From positions 28,937 to 92,936 of the forward strand of contig DASWKR010000060.1 in the NCBI GenBank assembly GCA_036396535.1: a stretch of 64,000 bases of DNA. The letters run 5' to 3'. The DNA is from Acidimicrobiia bacterium (lineage in GTDB: Bacteria > Actinomycetota > Acidimicrobiia > Spongiisociales > UBA5794). Below are positions 63,657 through 64,000 of this stretch, in pieces. Positions within the stretch are counted from its first letter, which is position 1. Each line of letters opens with the position of its first letter. The position numbers were made by a program, and so were the translations under genes. The notes beneath the pieces were generated by a model. The model ran no database searches and was not told the DNA's origin. It worked only from the letters and a program-made list of their open reading frames with translations.

Positions 63657-63687
63657 GGTTCAAATCCCGGAGGGGGCTCGGCCTCCG
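63657..63687 (+). repeat. 31 bp direct repeat, copy 2 (tRNA-Thr 3' remnant)
   Basis: Identical to 63557-63587. No matching 5' acceptor strand lies upstream, so this is not a complete tRNA. It may be an attachment-site scar or the relic of a duplicated tRNA gene. Confidence 0.85.
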
Positions 63688-63753
63688 ACGGGCGCGAGCC
63701 GGCTCCCGGAGGAGGGCCCGCGAAGTGACGAACGAGGAACGGCAGCCGATCGA

Positions 63754-63827
63754 GGCGGCGTAGCTCAGTCGGTAAGAGCGCTCGACTCATAATCGAGAGG
63801 TCGGCGGTTCAAGTCCGCCCGCCGCTA
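63754..63827 (+). tRNA. tRNA-Met (CAT)
   Basis: A 74-base tRNA. Acceptor GGCGGCG pairs with CGCCGCT (one G-T pair), anticodon stem-loop CTCGA-CTCATAA-TCGAG carries CAT at 63788-63790, and the T-loop is TTCAAGT. It resembles elongator tRNA-Met of actinobacteria. CCA is not encoded. Confidence 0.93.
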
Positions 63828-63860
63828 CGGAAATCGAGATACGACAAGGAGTCACCCACC

Positions 63861-64000
63861 ATGGGTAAGGAGAAGTTCGAGCGGACGAAGCCGCATGTGA
63901 ATGTGGGGACGATGGGTCATATTGATCATGGGAAGACGACGTTGACGGCTGCGATTACGAAGGTGTTGGCGGAGGCGGGGTCGGGGTCGACTCGGTTTAC
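63861..64000 (+). CDS. tuf: Elongation factor Tu, N-terminal part (cut by window end)
   Basis: The first 46 residues are present, beginning [18 protein letters not shown], with the GTP-binding P-loop GHIDHGKTT at 19-27. EF-Tu carries aminoacyl-tRNA to the ribosome. AAGGAG precedes ATG 63861. The gene lies 33 bases after tRNA-Met and may be cotranscribed with the tRNAs. Its codon choice is striking: nearly all codons end in G or T (GTG, GGG, ACG, GCG, CAT, ATT), only one in C, unlike every neighbouring gene. Confidence 0.96.
   Translation, partial: MGKEKFERTKPHVNVGTMGHIDHGKTTLTAAITKVLAEAGSGSTRF

Noticed and set aside
63588..63687. A fourth tRNA between tRNA-Thr and tRNA-Met
   Set aside because: The T-arm and 3' acceptor strand are present but no 5' strand pairs with AGGGGGC and no cloverleaf can be drawn.
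1..64000. CRISPR arrays, insertion sequences, prophage or toxin-antitoxin modules
   Set aside because: No regularly spaced repeats, transposase or integrase genes, phage structural genes or toxin pairs were seen.

Overview
This window is high-GC, C-ending-codon DNA from an actinobacterium (Actinomycetota). Threonine-rich linkers in the secreted lipoproteins, an IdeR/DtxR-like regulator, a DUF222/HNH relic, a menaquinone-type geranylgeranyl reductase next to nuoA and a MgtC protein all fit a deep-branching class such as Acidimicrobiia. That placement is inference; there is no rRNA here.

Layout. 1-4.2 kb: the 3' end of an unknown gene, a geranylgeranyl-reductase-like flavoprotein, a doubtful small ORF with its own promoter, a frameshifted DUF222/HNH gene and a lipoprotein. 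4.3-19.4 kb: a complete 14-gene complex I operon, nuoABCDEFGHIJKLMN, mostly with 1-4 nt overlaps. 19.4-31.5 kb: a bactofilin-like membrane protein, an orphan molybdenum hydroxylase large subunit, MgtC, a polytopic GT-C-like protein, an iron-type ABC transporter facing a DtxR-family regulator across two inverted repeats, a lipoprotein and an alkaline-phosphatase-superfamily protein. 31.7-33.6 kb: two Tad-type pseudopilin genes. 33.9-44.2 kb: a second, divergent complex I operon, nuoABCDHIJKLMN, lacking nuoE, nuoF and nuoG. 44.3-51.1 kb: META lipoprotein, a cyclic-nucleotide-domain histidine kinase coupled to a response regulator/thioredoxin-reductase-like fusion, a PQQ-repeat lipoprotein, a MidA/NDUFAF7-family methyltransferase and a small lipoprotein. 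51.2-57.4 kb: a cell-surface block of DUF2304-GT2 fusion, two sulfotransferases, a flippase-like protein and a large membrane protein. 57.5-63.2 kb: a 1,503-residue secreted subtilisin-family protease, then divergent htpX. 63.2-64.0 kb: tRNA-Tyr, tRNA-Thr, tRNA-Met and the start of tuf, an arrangement resembling the tyrU-thrT-tufB region of other bacteria.

How it fits together. The dominant theme is respiration. The first complex I has the NADH module (NuoEFG). The second keeps the quinone/iron-sulfur arm and all membrane proton-pumping subunits but no NADH module here, so it must take electrons from another donor or share NuoEFG. The flavoprotein at the left edge may reduce the menaquinone side chain, and the MidA-family protein belongs to a family that includes a complex I assembly methyltransferase in eukaryotes; both links are inference. 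Several monocistronic genes appear to be transcribed without a leader, with a TANNNT box 6-8 nt before the start codon. No CRISPR array, insertion sequence or prophage was seen.
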